Source of the DNA: Platynereis dumerilii
Lineage: Eukaryota > Annelida > Polychaeta > Phyllodocida > Nereididae
NCBI GenBank assembly: GCA_026936325.1
Contig: JAPTHN010000143.1
Location: 124,001-188,000, forward strand
DNA: 64,000 nucleotides
Reading direction: 5' to 3'
The notes under the pieces are model-generated. The model made no database searches. It was not told the origin of the DNA and saw only the letters and a list, made by a program, of their open reading frames with translations. Below are positions 1-11,515 of this stretch, piece after piece. The translations under genes and the position numbers were made by a program. The stretch's first letter is position 1. Each line of letters begins with the position of its first letter.

Positions 1-726
1 TCCAGCAGACCAGCACGCTACCACTAGACCAACCCTACCCCCTCAAAACCCTGTCTTTGTTTACAAATCAAGTATTGCTTAAGTTTTTTAAACTGTATCT
101 AAAGTGTCTGCTCTGCAGTTACGGAAAGTCAGGGAAACTCATGAAAAACATTGTGGTGATGGAAACTCAAAAAAATTCCAAAAACAAGGGACTTTCAAAT
201 TTTGGCCTTGATTCTCGCATAAATTTTTACAGATTTTTATTATAACACTTGCTTTGACCTGGTGGAAACGGACATCAATATAAAGTTTTTAGGGACCTTG
301 CTCCCTCAAAGCCCGCGCATCCTGAGGGCCACTTGATTTCACTGCCTGCAGAATAGCCACTGATTAGCTGTTGGCATGCTGCCGCTCAGCCTATGTTTTT
401 AGCAGGCACCCACTATTTGTTTATTTCTTCAAAATATGATTTGCAGGCCATGATATTGTCAAAATGAGACTTACAACGTCAACCTTCGTATGTGCACTAG
501 AGCTATTATCTAATATGTCATTTGCAAAATGGTTATACTTCTGTGCAATCTCTAAATTTGAGTTGCATACATTTGTAATGACTTATTATGGTATTATGGT
601 TTTCATGGGCAAGCCTTCTCAGGCTATGTTGAAGTTAATTTTAAAATCTGGATCCAACCCAACCAAGGGTAAGAAACAAAATGTTTTCTAGGTAAATATG
701 ATAATTCAATATTTTGAGCAATATTG
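1..726. other. no gene recognised
   Basis: AT-rich sequence with only short, unrecognisable open frames on both strands. I see no domain motif, convincing splice-site pair or terminal repeat. It may be intergenic DNA or degraded repeat. Confidence 0.5.
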
Positions 727-728
727 TA

Positions 729-2371
729 GGGGAGAGTGGGGCCAGTTGAACCAGCCAGTTTAACCACCCTTGATTTTTCACCAGGTGGAGCAGGCAAGGG
801 AACATACATACAACATTGTGTAGAGACCTTTATATTAGGATGTCTTTTCCATGTGGATCTTTCTGCTCCGAGATACATGGTAACGGAACAACCACTTTTT
901 TCGTTTTTTTGCATGTAAATTTTAGTTTGTCACATGGAGATAGGAGCTTTCATAGCATTTAAATTGCCTGGTCTGCAGGGATGTCATGTCATCATAAGAT
1001 AATGTGTTATGTGTCAACAGACGGAAACCCACTTAATTCCTTAAAATGGTACAGCCAGGCTATATATAGATACATGGAGAGCCCAATGAGGCCAGTTGAA
1101 CCCATAGGAGTTGATGGTAGTTTTTTAAAATCAATTTTTTAAATAAAATACATTTACTATGAGAGGCACTATTCAGTAAAACTGTTTTTGCGAGTGATCC
1201 ATTACAATACCTTCAGCCATCACAAATAGATTACAATACATCGAAAAATGTGTTATTAAAGTTTAACCTTCAAATGGTTCAACTGGCCCCGGACTATTCT
1301 TTGAACAGAAAGAAATGTTCGGGACATGTCAAATTTAGCCCAAACATGCCATGGTCCTAGGGCAGATTTCACGAAAACGTGCTCACCGAGTGTCTTAAAC
1401 TGTCGCACCTTTTTCATTATCTATCTGTGGTTTCCTGAAGTACGTGAACCCATCATCAAGTTAATCAGTGAGCTAATGAATGAATATCAATGAAAGAATC
1501 CACCAATGTGCCGCTTTTTGCTCTTAAAAAAATTTTTTTAAATCTCTCATAAGGACAATAATGGACGGCAAAACTTACTGGTCATCTGACATGCTGACTT
1601 TGGCACTTTGTAGAATCAACAGAAAACAATTTAGCAAAATATAATGATGTGTGATTGATGAAATACATTTAAAATACTTGTTGGGCACCATTTGTAATTA
1701 CCTTCATAACTATAAACTACTTTTTCAAAGGAAAAATAAGAGAGACTGCTAATGTAACTCCATTCCGTCTTACTGGACTCTGAAGTTACAGTAGCAACTT
1801 TTACATTGGAATTTCTCAGTGTTCTTGCTATCTTGGCAAATCTAAAATATGAAATTCTGAAATCTTATTGAAAAATGTTTATTCTTTACCTATATAGATC
1901 ACTGACAAAATAAACAACTTGGAATGGTAGCTGTTTTTTTCATTATGATTGCTAATGTAACTGCTAATGTAACTGCAAGATCAGCATTGTTGCCATTATG
2001 CTAATGTAACTTGTGGACCACTTTATGGTAAGTCATTTTGTAACATTTCGTGAAATCTGCCCTAGGCTCCTAGCTGAACTAGTAAGCAAAATTATAGGAC
2101 TGCAGCCCCACACTTCACGCATCATCCTTCCAATGGTTCAACTGGCCCAAAGAACTGGTCCGACTAGCCCCGAGGTTGGGGCAAGTTGAACCAATTTTTT
2201 TTTGGAGGTTCATATTTTGGCTGTGGTTAGATGTACAAAAATAACTATAGTAGGGATAATTAGTCCACTTTTTAAAACACCTTTTCCATCTTTGTTCTTC
2301 CTGAAAGCTGTAAAAGTATGCCCACAGGAGAGCAATTAATACAATTTTGTTCAACTGGCCCCACTCTCTCC
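729..2371. mobile_element. TIR DNA element, TA-flanked, GGGGCCAGTTGAACC motif
   Basis: The left tip GGGGAGAGTGGGGCCAGTTG is mirrored at the right by CAACTGGCCCCACTCTCTCC, and both ends are flanked by TA (727-728, 2372-2373), as expected of a TA target duplication. The motif GGCCAGTTGAACC recurs inside in both orientations, near 741, 1090, 1272, 2137, 2176 and 2350. No transposase frame is visible, so the element is non-autonomous. A second TIR element (1360-2062) lies inside it. TA duplication fits Tc1/mariner-type transposition, but the superfamily is not established from the sequence. Confidence 0.75.
1360..2062. mobile_element. TIR element with GGCAGATTTCACG ends and GCTAATGTAAC array (copy 1)
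   Basis: The ends read GGGCAGATTTCACGAAA and, inverted, TTTCGTGAAATCTGCCC. The interior repeats GCTAATGTAACT near 1748, 1950, 1962 and 1998, with a related inverted form near 1784. A longer relative lies at 3829-4901. No coding capacity is seen. It is nested within the element at 729-2371, so it inserted later. Confidence 0.7.
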
Positions 2372-2373
2372 TA

Positions 2374-2914
2374 TTCTTATGGGAGTTATGCCTGAATGAC
2401 TTAATGCAATTGACTGAAGTTAGGATGAAAAGAGAAGGAACTCTTTTTTAAAGTTGGCATTAAGTCAAAATATTCATATATCACACTTTTTTTTTCATTT
2501 GCTAACAGCAGAAGGCTGGATTCAGAAGTTGTTGAATATGTCACACTTTCAGGCTATTCAACGCAGGGCTAAGGGCTTCAGAGTGGGAGTCAGATCCAAG
2601 GGTCAAAGATTGTCTCAAGGAGCAGGGAGGCAGTGCTGGTTGTCAGAGGGGTACAATACAACCCAAAATTAAGTATGCCAACCCCAGCAGGAAGTTGTAG
2701 GGAGATTTTGATCTCCCGGAGGCAAAGTGAACCAACCCTGAATTTCAAAATTTCGGGAAATGGCAAAAACAGTTTTGACCATATTTGTAATGCTCATGAA
2801 ATTGAAATTGAAAATTGAAACAATTTCAGTTACGTGTTTTACAATGATAACAATCTGATTGGGGCTTTTGAAATTAATTATTTTTAAAAATAGATTGATG
2901 ATTTCAATTTTTGA
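2374..2914. other. no gene recognised
   Basis: Short open frames without recognisable domains. A stretch near 2573-2625 (GTGGGAGTCAG and following) resembles one near 28856-28910, which suggests a shared dispersed repeat. Confidence 0.4.
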
Positions 2915-3135
2915 GACCTCTATAAAGAACCCGCAGCCAAAAAAAGGTGCTAAACTTTGTTAAGGGTTCAACTGAATTGAAAAGGTTCAATACTGGTGGT
3001 AAGGCCCTATGCTGGAACCCTATACTCCCATGGGCTCCATTGTGGGAGTTTAGCGCAGTTGGATTCTCTGAGTGTTGTTTTTGCTTGCTGTTGGAACCTT
3101 TTTGTATCTATGTCTTAACCTGTAAAAATTCTTAC
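2915..3135 (-). repeat. partial CACTCTTAAC-type MITE
   Basis: This matches, in reverse orientation, the interior of the MITEs at 11226-11515 and 13539-13832. Shared parts include the block around GGTTCAATACTGGTGG, the segment around CCCATGGGCTCCATTGTGGG, and the block ending TGCTGTTGGAACC. Both termini are eroded. Confidence 0.6.
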
Positions 3136-3828
3136 TTGTAAAAAGTTTGTTACAATTTAAGATACTACAAGATTGCTGAATGCTCTGTGGCGATATTTTT
3201 CCGTGTAAAACGTCATGGATACCTGTGTAAACATCTCACAGAGCCCCTGATAGATAGCTTGTAAGGGTCTCTGCCACCGAGACCTTTTCTGAGACACCTT
3301 GTGGATTGCATTTTGCAATTTGGAGCAGGAAAATAGGATCATTCCCGAGATTGCTATGTGTTAGAATATCATCTACATCAGCTAATTAATCAGGTAGGAC
3401 ATACTCTTTTCATTTGCATGGTCTAAACAATTTATTTTGAAAGATATTGCTTAAATGGGAAAGCTCTTTGTTCCACAAAGCAAGATGGTCAGACAAGAAG
3501 GAAACAGATTGAGAGATGGAGAGAAGATTGCTGCCCTCTGATTGGTCCACACATAAAAAAATTCCTCAAAAAGGATTCAATGAGTAAAAATTCCTGCAAA
3601 GGATTCAATGAGTATTTTGTTCATCTAAAATGATTTTTCGTACGTTTGAAGGGTTTATTAACGAAAATAATTGTGTAATGAACGAAATATTCATTATATT
3701 ACTTGGGAGAATTAAAAAAACTTCCTGGATGCATGTTCCAACTTTAAGCTCAAATCTAACCAATTTCTAGGACATTTTTTCGTGTTTAAAATATGGCATA
3801 AGGAAAAAAATACTGTTATAGATTTAAA
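3136..3828. other. no gene recognised
   Basis: AT-rich sequence with no domain, RNA gene or TIR that I could identify. One short local duplication (AAGGATTCAATGAGTA) is present near 3571 and 3599. Confidence 0.4.
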
Positions 3829-4901
3829 GGCAGATTTCACGAAAAGTGCTCTTAAAAGGTTCCTTAAACTTTCCAACCCTTTTGTTATCTCTTTGTTGCT
3901 TCCTGAAGCAAGTAAACCTATTACTAAGTATATCTGTGAGGTATTGAATAAATATCAATAAAATATTCCTCAAATATGTAGCTCTTTCCTCTTAAAAAGT
4001 TTTTTTTTTTTGCCTCATGAGGACAATTTTGGACGACCAAACTTACTGGTGATCAGACATGCTTACTTTTGCACTCTGTGGAATCTGCTAAAACCAACTC
4101 AGGAAAATGTAATGGTATGTGATTGATAAAAAAATCTTGAAAATTATTTTTGTACCATTTTTAATTATCTTGGTCATTATAAAACTTGAAAAAAATGAAA
4201 AATAAAAAAAGACTGCTAATGTAACTCGATTCCGTCTCAGGACACTGAGGTTACATTAGCAACTTTTACGTGGAAATTTTTCTGTGTTCTCGCTACTTAT
4301 GCCAATTTCAAACATGAAATTATAATATTTTATTGAAAAACGTGTCTTATTTGCCTATTTACATCACCAAAAACATAAACAACTGGGTGTGGTACCTGTT
4401 TCTTTATTGCTAATGTAACTGCAATTTTTCATCCGTCCATTTCATAGTGTTACATTAGCAAAATGTGTACATAAAAATTACGTTAAAAAACACATGATTA
4501 GATCTCAAATTTTTTCTGAACTGAAAGCCAGGTCTCCCAAGAGCAGGTCAGGGGTGGTACCCTGCTGGTGACTTCATTTATATTGCAGTAGGACCAGCAT
4601 AAAAAATTCCGTCCTACATCATTCATCGTTGTTACATTAGTACAAGGCCATATTTTTAGCTACTCCGACCTACCAATCCAACAGAAAAGATTGTTTACCC
4701 ATGATTTTATTTAATGGATTGAAACGATAAAAGATTTCGATTTCAGCTTTTTTTTGTCCTGCCAGCTATCCTCAGAAGAAGCACTCTGAGAAAATCTGAG
4801 AATCTACGAATCGATTATGTCTGGCCTTATCAGTATTGTGCTAATGTAAATTGTGGACAAGTCGTGGTAAGTCATTCTGCAGCTTTTTCGTGAAATCTGC
4901 C
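3829..4901. mobile_element. TIR element with GGCAGATTTCACG ends and GCTAATGTAAC array (copy 2)
   Basis: The ends are GGCAGATTTCACGAAAA and its inverse at 4885-4901. GCTAATGTAAC, or its reverse GTTACATTAGC, occurs near 4213, 4250, 4409, 4449, 4631 and 4838. It shares long stretches with copy 1 at 1360-2062 but is about 370 bp longer, so copy 1 looks like an internally deleted relative. No open frame resembles a transposase. Confidence 0.7.
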
Positions 4902-5280
4902 ATAAACGAAATAGTTATTTTTCCATTTACTACGGACTGAGCAAATATTAAAAACACAGCTGGAAATTTGTACACAGAATCTAATAGATCTGAGCTGGTT
5001 GAAAGGTGCAATTAATTATTTGGCGTAAATTTCACTTGATAAATGCTGACAAAATCATACAAAGGTTGGAATCCAGATTGCACTTCAGATATTAATTCTG
5101 AATTAATTAGCTCCGACATCAGAGGATCAACCAGCTCATACCAGAGAGTCGTTTGAAGGTGCCTTATGCATGTTACACGTTTTTTTTTTTTTAATATGCC
5201 AGTATTTTGCCAAAATTCATGATTAAAAAATAAAATGTTCAGGGTCTGTCTTGTTTGCAATTCAAAATAAACCCTACATT
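4902..5280. other. no gene recognised
   Basis: AT-rich spacer between two TIR elements. Nothing recognisable was found on either strand. Confidence 0.4.
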
Positions 5281-6229
5281 GGTCATCCTCAAATTTCGGG
5301 ACAATCTTCGTCATTCAGGTGCCATGACATAATTTTGAATGCATTTAATATTTGTACGAGTAGTGTCAATCCACGTCTGTTACTCGTTTTTCTACTTAGA
5401 ACCACTGTACTTGGAACGAAAATCAATTTATTAGGCCTTTTTTTCGCACATTGTGTCCAGTCAACTGTGCAAAATTGATGGTTTTTCCATGTCACTGAAC
5501 CTGATATAACAAAAACAAGTGTCAATTTGTCTGCTAATAGATTTCTGCACAAATCATGAATATAGACTCTAATTTATATCTAGTTCCCATGTAGTTTGTT
5601 TTTTGTCTTTATTTCTTTGATTTAACTGATCACAGACATGTCACTAATATTTTTTGTCCGTTGCTTTCTATAGCTGGGCTCATAATTGTTTTTTATGAGC
5701 TATTTTCACTGAATATCACCAGATGCATGTGCGCCGGTACCACTGCCTTGCAGTTTTCATAAAACATGTATTCAATAAATTAAGACATAATTTTCACCGA
5801 AAATGTTTTTGGTCTCACTGAAATGTCCACTCTGTTTCCTTCATTTGCAAGCTTACCAATGACAGTTTTACAGACTGTCATGTATATTTTGCTGAGGGCA
5901 ACAGCTTTTAATAGTCTGCAATTATTTTATCTAATCTCCCAAATAGAAAGAAGTATTGAGCGAAAAGCAAATCATTGCACTCCGTTACCGCCCACTCTGT
6001 TACCAAATCATGAGCAAGAAATGAACATTTCAACCAAAAAATCTATTGATATGAGATGAAGTACTTCTGACAACAATAATTACATCAATCTTTTATTATA
6101 CTTTTTGTTTTGTTGTTGCTCCTATACAGTAGGTTTTTTTACATCAAAATTCCACTCCGTTACCACATTGTCCCCTCCATTACACGACATTTTTGCTATA
6201 CACTTTGTCCCGAAATTTGAGAATGACCC
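5281..6229. mobile_element. TIR element with CTCAAATTTCGGGACAA ends (copy 1)
   Basis: The left end GGTCATCCTCAAATTTCGGG is inverted at the right (CCCGAAATTTGAGAATGACC). The right half carries repeats of the CTCCGTTACC type near 5978, 5991, 6152 and 6170. It is about 950 bp long and non-coding. A sister copy in the same orientation lies at 8916-9896. Confidence 0.75.
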
Positions 6230-6561
6230 AGATGGGGTTTTAATGAAAGGTAAGCCAGTCTGTAGGAATAACAATAGTGCATTTTAGTGTGTGAGTTTTC
6301 TTGAGTCTTGACAATAAAACTCAGTCCTACGCGGAGCTTGCACAGGCAGACGAATGATTGTGATAAAAATTGCAAACATATAGATGTCAATTTCTGCCTT
6401 CTGTCAATTAATCCTTAAATGGACCCTTTGTTTCCTGGTCTGGAGTAAACTACTTGAAAAACTCACTGTTGCGACTCTTTACAGACCAGTTTCTAAATCA
6501 AATCATAATGCCTTCAAACTTAGCTGTGTCATCTTAAAGTAGATACAGTACCCTTTTTTAA

Positions 6562-7335
6562 GGTGGCTCGCTACTCACGAAATTACGTCACCTGCACATA
6601 TTTCCGCGCAGCCAGGCAGGCCCTATCTCTGGTATCCGCTTTGTTTGCAATTTGCGCCACTTCTAGTAGGGTTAGAGACTTCTCGTTTGAAGCATTAGAT
6701 GCGCCATGAAGATTACTATATATACAGCCGGAGATTCAATTTGATACTCAAAACAGAAAATTTTTACAGGCGATTTTCGGCAAGCAGGTCTAATTTCTCA
6801 AAAATGACTTTGTGATATAAATAAATGTTTATATCAATTTGAAGTGTGGTAAGAAGGCTTGTCTATATCATCATGTTGTTCCCAACTATTTTTGGAAATA
6901 AATGACAAAGAAATGAAAAATCCTATCTCTTCAATTTTTTTTAGCGCCATGGTTTATAAAAAAAGTTAAAACTGTCAAAATCAAAACTTATATTCCGAGC
7001 CCCTTGGAAAGTCCTTTCAACTAAATATATCTCTTTGAAATTGTAATCAGCTTTTCCATGAAAGTGTCTTCTTTGATTTCATGCTTCATTGCATAATATG
7101 GGATGCATGACCACTGAATGGCAGAACAAACTCCACAGTTGGAAAAATAAGAAAAAAATTCAGTTTTTCTGGTTTGCGTGGACTGACTTTCTGGTACAAA
7201 ACCCCAAACAATTTTTTTTAAAGGCTGGTAGTGACCACTTTTATTTACATATCCTTGCTATAAACTATATTTTGGATCATTCTAAACTGTTTTTAAGAAA
7301 TCCTATCTTGGAAAGTTCACGAGTATCGAGCCACC
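6562..7335. mobile_element. TIR element flanked by TTAA
   Basis: The tips GGTGGCTCGCTACTCACGAA and, inverted, TTCACGAGTATCGAGCCACC are bordered on both sides by TTAA (6558-6561, 7336-7339). A TTAA duplication is typical of piggyBac and some Kolobok elements. The 774 bp carry no transposase-like frame, so it is a non-autonomous MITE-like element. Family assignment is inference from the target site alone. Confidence 0.7.
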
Positions 7336-7339
7336 TTAA

Positions 7340-7436
7340 GGGTACTTTTCTTGTTAAAAGATGAATAACAAACATCTTAGGGTTCCTTATCTATAAACCA
7401 ACTTATAATATCCATATAAAACCTTTTTGTTAAGAG
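7340..7436 (-). repeat. remnant of CACTCTTAAC-type MITE
   Basis: The segment contains the terminal part of the MITE family in inverted orientation (TAGGGTTCCTTATCTATAAA, then AAAACCTTTTTGTTAAGAGG). The left portion is missing or replaced. Confidence 0.5.
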
Positions 7437-7545
7437 GGTGTGCCCCCCTAGGTGCCCCCATATGAACTTTTGCTAAAATAGACAATTGGTATAGCGAATT
7501 GCGTACCCGCTCGAAACCCCCAGGTTATTTCACTGCCGACACACC
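7437..7545. repeat. partial copy of the CAGTGGCGT element
   Basis: The stretch from GCCCCCCTAGGTGCCCCCAT to CCCCAGGTTATTTCACTG matches the interior and right end of the element at 38733-38945. Only this part is preserved. Confidence 0.5.
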
Positions 7546-8037
7546 AGGAGAGTGAAAATTCAATAGTGCCTTATTCTTTTTCAACCAGGGAAAGATTACT
7601 CAATATTTTATGCCAGAGTAACTAAGTTGACTTTCAATAATATAATAATTAGTGTTAGAAAGACAGAGCATCGAAGTTGAGGGGGTCCTACGAGGCCGTG
7701 GACCATAGGTGCGTTGAAGTTGAATTTCGTATGTCTCTGTAAAGGCAGGGAAGTGCACTTGCTCTTGACGTTTGATCCACTGAGGTTAAGTGCAGCTCTC
7801 TAAGCTCAGTTTCGAGTGATCACAAGGATCAATATAGCTTTGATCGAGGAGAAAGCGCGATTCCTCAACATATTGTACCCATTTGAATAATCTTTTTCTC
7901 ATCCAGCACAGAAAGTCAGACATAAAAACAAGGGGCTGCTAATTTGATGACTTATTATAACGGCATCCTGCTTGGACATTGCTGAAGGTCCACTCAAAAC
8001 ATTTCAAGTTCTCCACCGGGTGTTTGAACCCATTCAG
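7546..8037. other. no gene recognised
   Basis: No open frame, splice pair or terminal repeat was recognised between the MITE remnant and the minisatellite. Confidence 0.4.
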
Positions 8038-8667
8038 GCAACGACCTTCAGTTGAGCAGGCTTGGACCATAACCACTCAGCAAAGACTTTCAGTGGAGCA
8101 GGCTTGGACCATAACCACTCAGCACAGACTTTCAGTTGAGCAGGCTTCGACCATAACCACTAAGCAAAGACTTTCAGTGGAGCAAGCTTGGACCATAACC
8201 ACTCAGCAAAGACTCTCAGTGGAGCAGGCTTGGACCAAAACCACTCAGCAAAGACTCTCAGTGGAGCAGGCTTGGATCATAACCACTAAACAAAGACTTT
8301 CAGTTGAGCAGGCTTCGACCATAACCACTAAGCAAAGACTTTCAGTGGAGCAAGCTTGGACCATAACCACTCAGCAAAGACTTTCAGTGGAGCAGGCTTG
8401 GACCATAACCACTCAGCAAAGACGTTCAGTGGAGCAGGCTTGGACCATAACCACTCAGCAAAGACTTTCAGTGGAGCAGGCTTGGACCATAACCACTCAG
8501 CAAAGACCTTCAGTGGAGCAGGCTTGGACCATGACCGCTCAGCAAAGATTTTCACTGGAGCAGGCTTGGACCATAACCACTCAGCAAAGACCTTCAGTGG
8601 AGCAGGCTTGGACCATAACCACTCAGCAAAGACTTTCAGTGGAGCAGGCTTGGACCATAACCACTTA
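8038..8667 (+). repeat. 42-bp minisatellite, about 15 copies
   Basis: Tandem array of a 42-bp unit (AGTGGAGCAGGCTTGGACCA plus 22 bp ending in CTTTC). The unit is a multiple of three, so several frames stay open on both strands. One 229-codon frame encodes a 14-residue repeat (RLSVEQAWTITTQQ). Two other frames encode DHNHSAKTFSGAGL and, on the minus strand, WLWSKPAPLKVFAE. I regard these frames as products of the repeat period, not a gene. The array ends just before the TIR element at 8681. Confidence 0.9.
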
Positions 8668-8680
8668 GCCACCCTGCTTA

Positions 8681-9998
8681 CAGTCTGTCACTTTGATATA
8701 GAAAAAGAATGGACTGTTGCACTGTGAAAGTGGCACTTCGTGTGTCATCATACTGATGATTTGTCATGATCATACCCAATACTTTCAATGTTAATTTGAT
8801 TTAAGGAGACATATCCAGCTTGATGGTGACAGCCAAACGAAAGGATTATGCATCTGATTTTCAATAACAAGTCACATGGCCTTTTTTTGGATCATGACTA
8901 ATCAAACAGCCTCTGGGTCATTCTCAAATTTCGGGACAATTTGCGTCACTCTAGCTCCCTGACATTAATTTGAATGCGATTAATATCTGAAGCATCACTC
9001 TGCATCTGTTATTCATATTTCTATTTAGGACCACTGCATTTGAAACAAAAAGTCATTCATTAGACCTTTTTTTTTGTGCATTATGTACAGGAATTCATGC
9101 AAAATCAATGGTTTTTCCCTGTCATTTGACCTGACATGACAAAATCAAGTGTTTATTTTACTCCTAATGTACCATTATATTAAAAGTTTCTTTGCACAAT
9201 TCATGAGAATATAACTTTGAATTTATATTTAGTTCACGTTCAAATTTTTTTGGTTTTATTTCATTGATTAAATTGATACAGTAAAACGTGTCACTAATTT
9301 ATGTCAATTTTTTTGTCCACTCCGTTACTTGCCATAGCTCGGTTCGCTATTCTTTTTTATGAGCTATTTTCCATGAATATCATCAGACACATGTGCGCAA
9401 TAGTACCACTGCCTTGCAGACTTCATAAAACATGTATTCAATAAATTAAGACAAAATATTCATAGAAAATGTTTTTGGTCTCACCAAAATGTCCCCTCCG
9501 TTTCCTTCATTTCCAAGCTTACCAAATGATAGTTTTAAAGAGTGATTTCATGTATGTATTGCTGAGTGTGACAGCTTTTAATAGTATGCAATTATTTTAT
9601 CTTATCTCCAAAATAAAAAGCAGTAATGAGCGAAAAGCAAAAAATTGTTCCCCTCCGTTACTGTCTACTCCGTTACCAGATCAAAATAAGTAATCGACAT
9701 TTGGACCAAAAAATCTACTGATATGAGATGAAGTACTTCTGAAAATAATAGTAACACCAATATTTTATTGTTTTTCCTTTTGTTTGTTGTTCCTGCAGTC
9801 AATTCCTACATCAAAATTCCCCTCCGTTACCACATTGTCCCCTCCGTTACAGGACATTTTTGCTATACCTTTTGTCCCGAAATTTGAGAATGGCCCTTCT
9901 ATGTTTTCCAATGTTGATAGTACTTAGAGAAGATGACACTTGATCGGCTATCATGAGTCACAAAGTGAATTTTTTCACAGTGAACTGGTGACAGACTG
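8681..9998. mobile_element. foldback TIR element (CAGTCTGTCAC ends) carrying an insertion
   Basis: The ends CAGTCTGTCAC and GTGACAGACTG are inverted, with TA at the left flank and CA at the right. The interior (TGATTTGTCATGATCAT, GTGACAGCCAAACGAAAG, GAAGATGACACTTGATC) matches the elements at 36790-37380 and 37478-37813. It is interrupted at 8916-9896 by a different TIR element; the uninterrupted order is seen in the two relatives. Confidence 0.7.
8916..9896. mobile_element. TIR element with CTCAAATTTCGGGACAA ends (copy 2), nested
   Basis: The ends GGGTCATTCTCAAATTTCGG and, inverted, CCGAAATTTGAGAATGGCCC match copy 1 at 5281-6229. CTCCGTTAC-type motifs lie near 9316, 9491, 9650, 9669, 9821 and 9840. 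TCT occurs at both borders (8913-8915, 9898-9900), an apparent 3-bp target duplication within CCTCTATG of the host element. It is non-coding. Confidence 0.8.
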
Positions 9999-10041
9999 CA
10001 ATATCTGATTCTTTTATGATAAATTTGATTTTTAGGCTTAC

Positions 10042-10158
10042 CTGAAGGTCTACCTGAAGTTCTGTTGAAGTTTCTACTCCTATGCTTTTCCCTGAGATTT
10101 TCACATTTAGCAAACCCAATAGCAGAATGCAGACACGGAATCCAGATAGAAGTCCCAT
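10042..10158 (-). CDS. MMP-type first exon, copy A (signal peptide)
   Basis: Thirty-nine codons begin MGLLSGFRVCILLLGLLNVK and end TELQVDLQ, followed by the donor GTAAGC. It aligns along its whole length with exon 1 of the MMP gene at 32679-32795 (shared LLLGLLNVKISGKSIGV and TEL..DLQ) and with copy B at 12300-12416. It supplies a hydrophobic signal peptide and the start of the prodomain, ending in phase 0 as required by an MMP second exon. I found no second exon at lower coordinates, so it belongs either to a gene continuing left of the window or to a partial duplicate. A second potential donor (CAGGTAGAC) lies 12 bases upstream of the used one. Confidence 0.75.
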
Positions 10159-10190
10159 GATGAAGTGTGTATACGTATAATTATGCTCGG

Positions 10191-10198
10191 TTTAAATA
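10191..10198 (-). promoter_or_regulatory. possible TATA box upstream of MMP exon 1 copy A
   Basis: TATTTAAA on the minus strand lies about 33 bases upstream of the start codon. The same octamer is conserved in copy B. Its function is inferred from sequence and position only. Confidence 0.35.
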
Positions 10199-11225
10199 GC
10201 TTGTCAAGCTAAATGTTATTCGTTGAACCAAGAATATATAAAACGTTGTATCTTGTATCTTGCTCCAAAAAGAAATCATGCATAGAAATAGTATATCACG
10301 CCTGGCAGTGATTTGTGAAGATGTTAAAAAATACGTTTGACATAAAAAAGTGTTTGCCATAAAAGTAATTGGAATAAATTTACGTCATTGCATGTTTTGA
10401 TTATTTTTTAAAAGTTAAACATTTTACTGCTTTAGTGCATATTGGGACTGAGTCTCGGTTAACTGTTAACTTGCGCACAACTAGGTCAAATTATTTTGGC
10501 TTTATTGTGCATAATGGCGTTTTCAGAAAATTTAGGATGTGCATATCTCGAATTCTTGATGCATCAACATCATCCTGGTAGCTATAGACACACATGTGAG
10601 GTATATACGAGGCTATAATTCAGCCAACTATCATAAATAAACAGCTATGGAATCTTTGAGATATTCAAGTTTAACCAAAGGGTGATAGTGAGTAATAAAA
10701 CCAGCAGAAGACGCTTTTTTTGTGAAATTGTCCCCAAGATGTGTCCAACCTGTCTCCGAGGTGCGAGAAAAAATTCAATCAAAATAAGATAAAAAATCTT
10801 TCATTGCATTGACGGCCTAATTTTGAAAGTGAAAATGACAATTACTTCAAAAATATTTTCAATCTGAAGTAATGATATCGCAAGATGTTTCAGATAGCTC
10901 TGCCTAAACATGGATGGAACTGATATTCCAGTAAAAAAGTTCCAGGTTTATATTGTGAAATCAAATTTCTTAAATGATAGAGCATGAGTTTCACTACATA
11001 AATTATCTACAGGTGGTGCTTGAAGTCAGGACCAATATTAATTCAACCATTGTGGCTATAATGAAGGTTGATTTAGAAATAAGCACCACCTATAGGAAAT
11101 TTCTAGAATGAGACTTGCATTCTTAAATCAAAATTGTGTCAAAATATCGACCTGAAATCTTTTACTGGAATATCGGTTCACTTCACGTTAGAGCTGAGCT
11201 ATCTGAAACATCACGCGACATCATA

Positions 11226-11515
11226 CATTCTTAACAAAAGGTTTTATATGGAACCTTTAATAGTTCTATAAGCGGTATAGATAAGGAACCCTAAAGGTTC
11301 CAACAGCAAATAGAAACAACACTTCTAAGGTTATTCAACTGCACTAAGCTCCAACAATGGAACCCCTTTCTCCCAAGTTGGGAGCATAGGGTTCCATCAT
11401 AGGGCCTTCCCACCAGTATTGAACCTTTTCAATTGAAATCGCAACAAAATTTAGAAAATTTTTTTGGCTGCAGGTTCTTTATATATACCATCAAGAACCT
11501 TTTGGGTTTAGAGTG
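11226..11515 (+). mobile_element. MITE, CACTCTTAAC ends, TA-flanked (in unit A)
   Basis: The ends CATTCTTAACAAAAGGTT and AACCTTTTGGGTTTAGAGTG are imperfect inverted repeats flanked by TA. Its 290 bp are non-coding. Other copies lie at 13539-13832, 27557-27806 and 45529-46151, with fragments near 2915, 7340 and 56130. TA flanks fit a Tc1/mariner-derived MITE. Confidence 0.8.

Noticed and set aside
8038-8668. 229-codon open frame with 14-residue repeats as a gene
   Set aside because: The 42-bp unit is divisible by three and several frames on both strands stay open. There is no signal peptide, splice support or non-repeat coding sequence.
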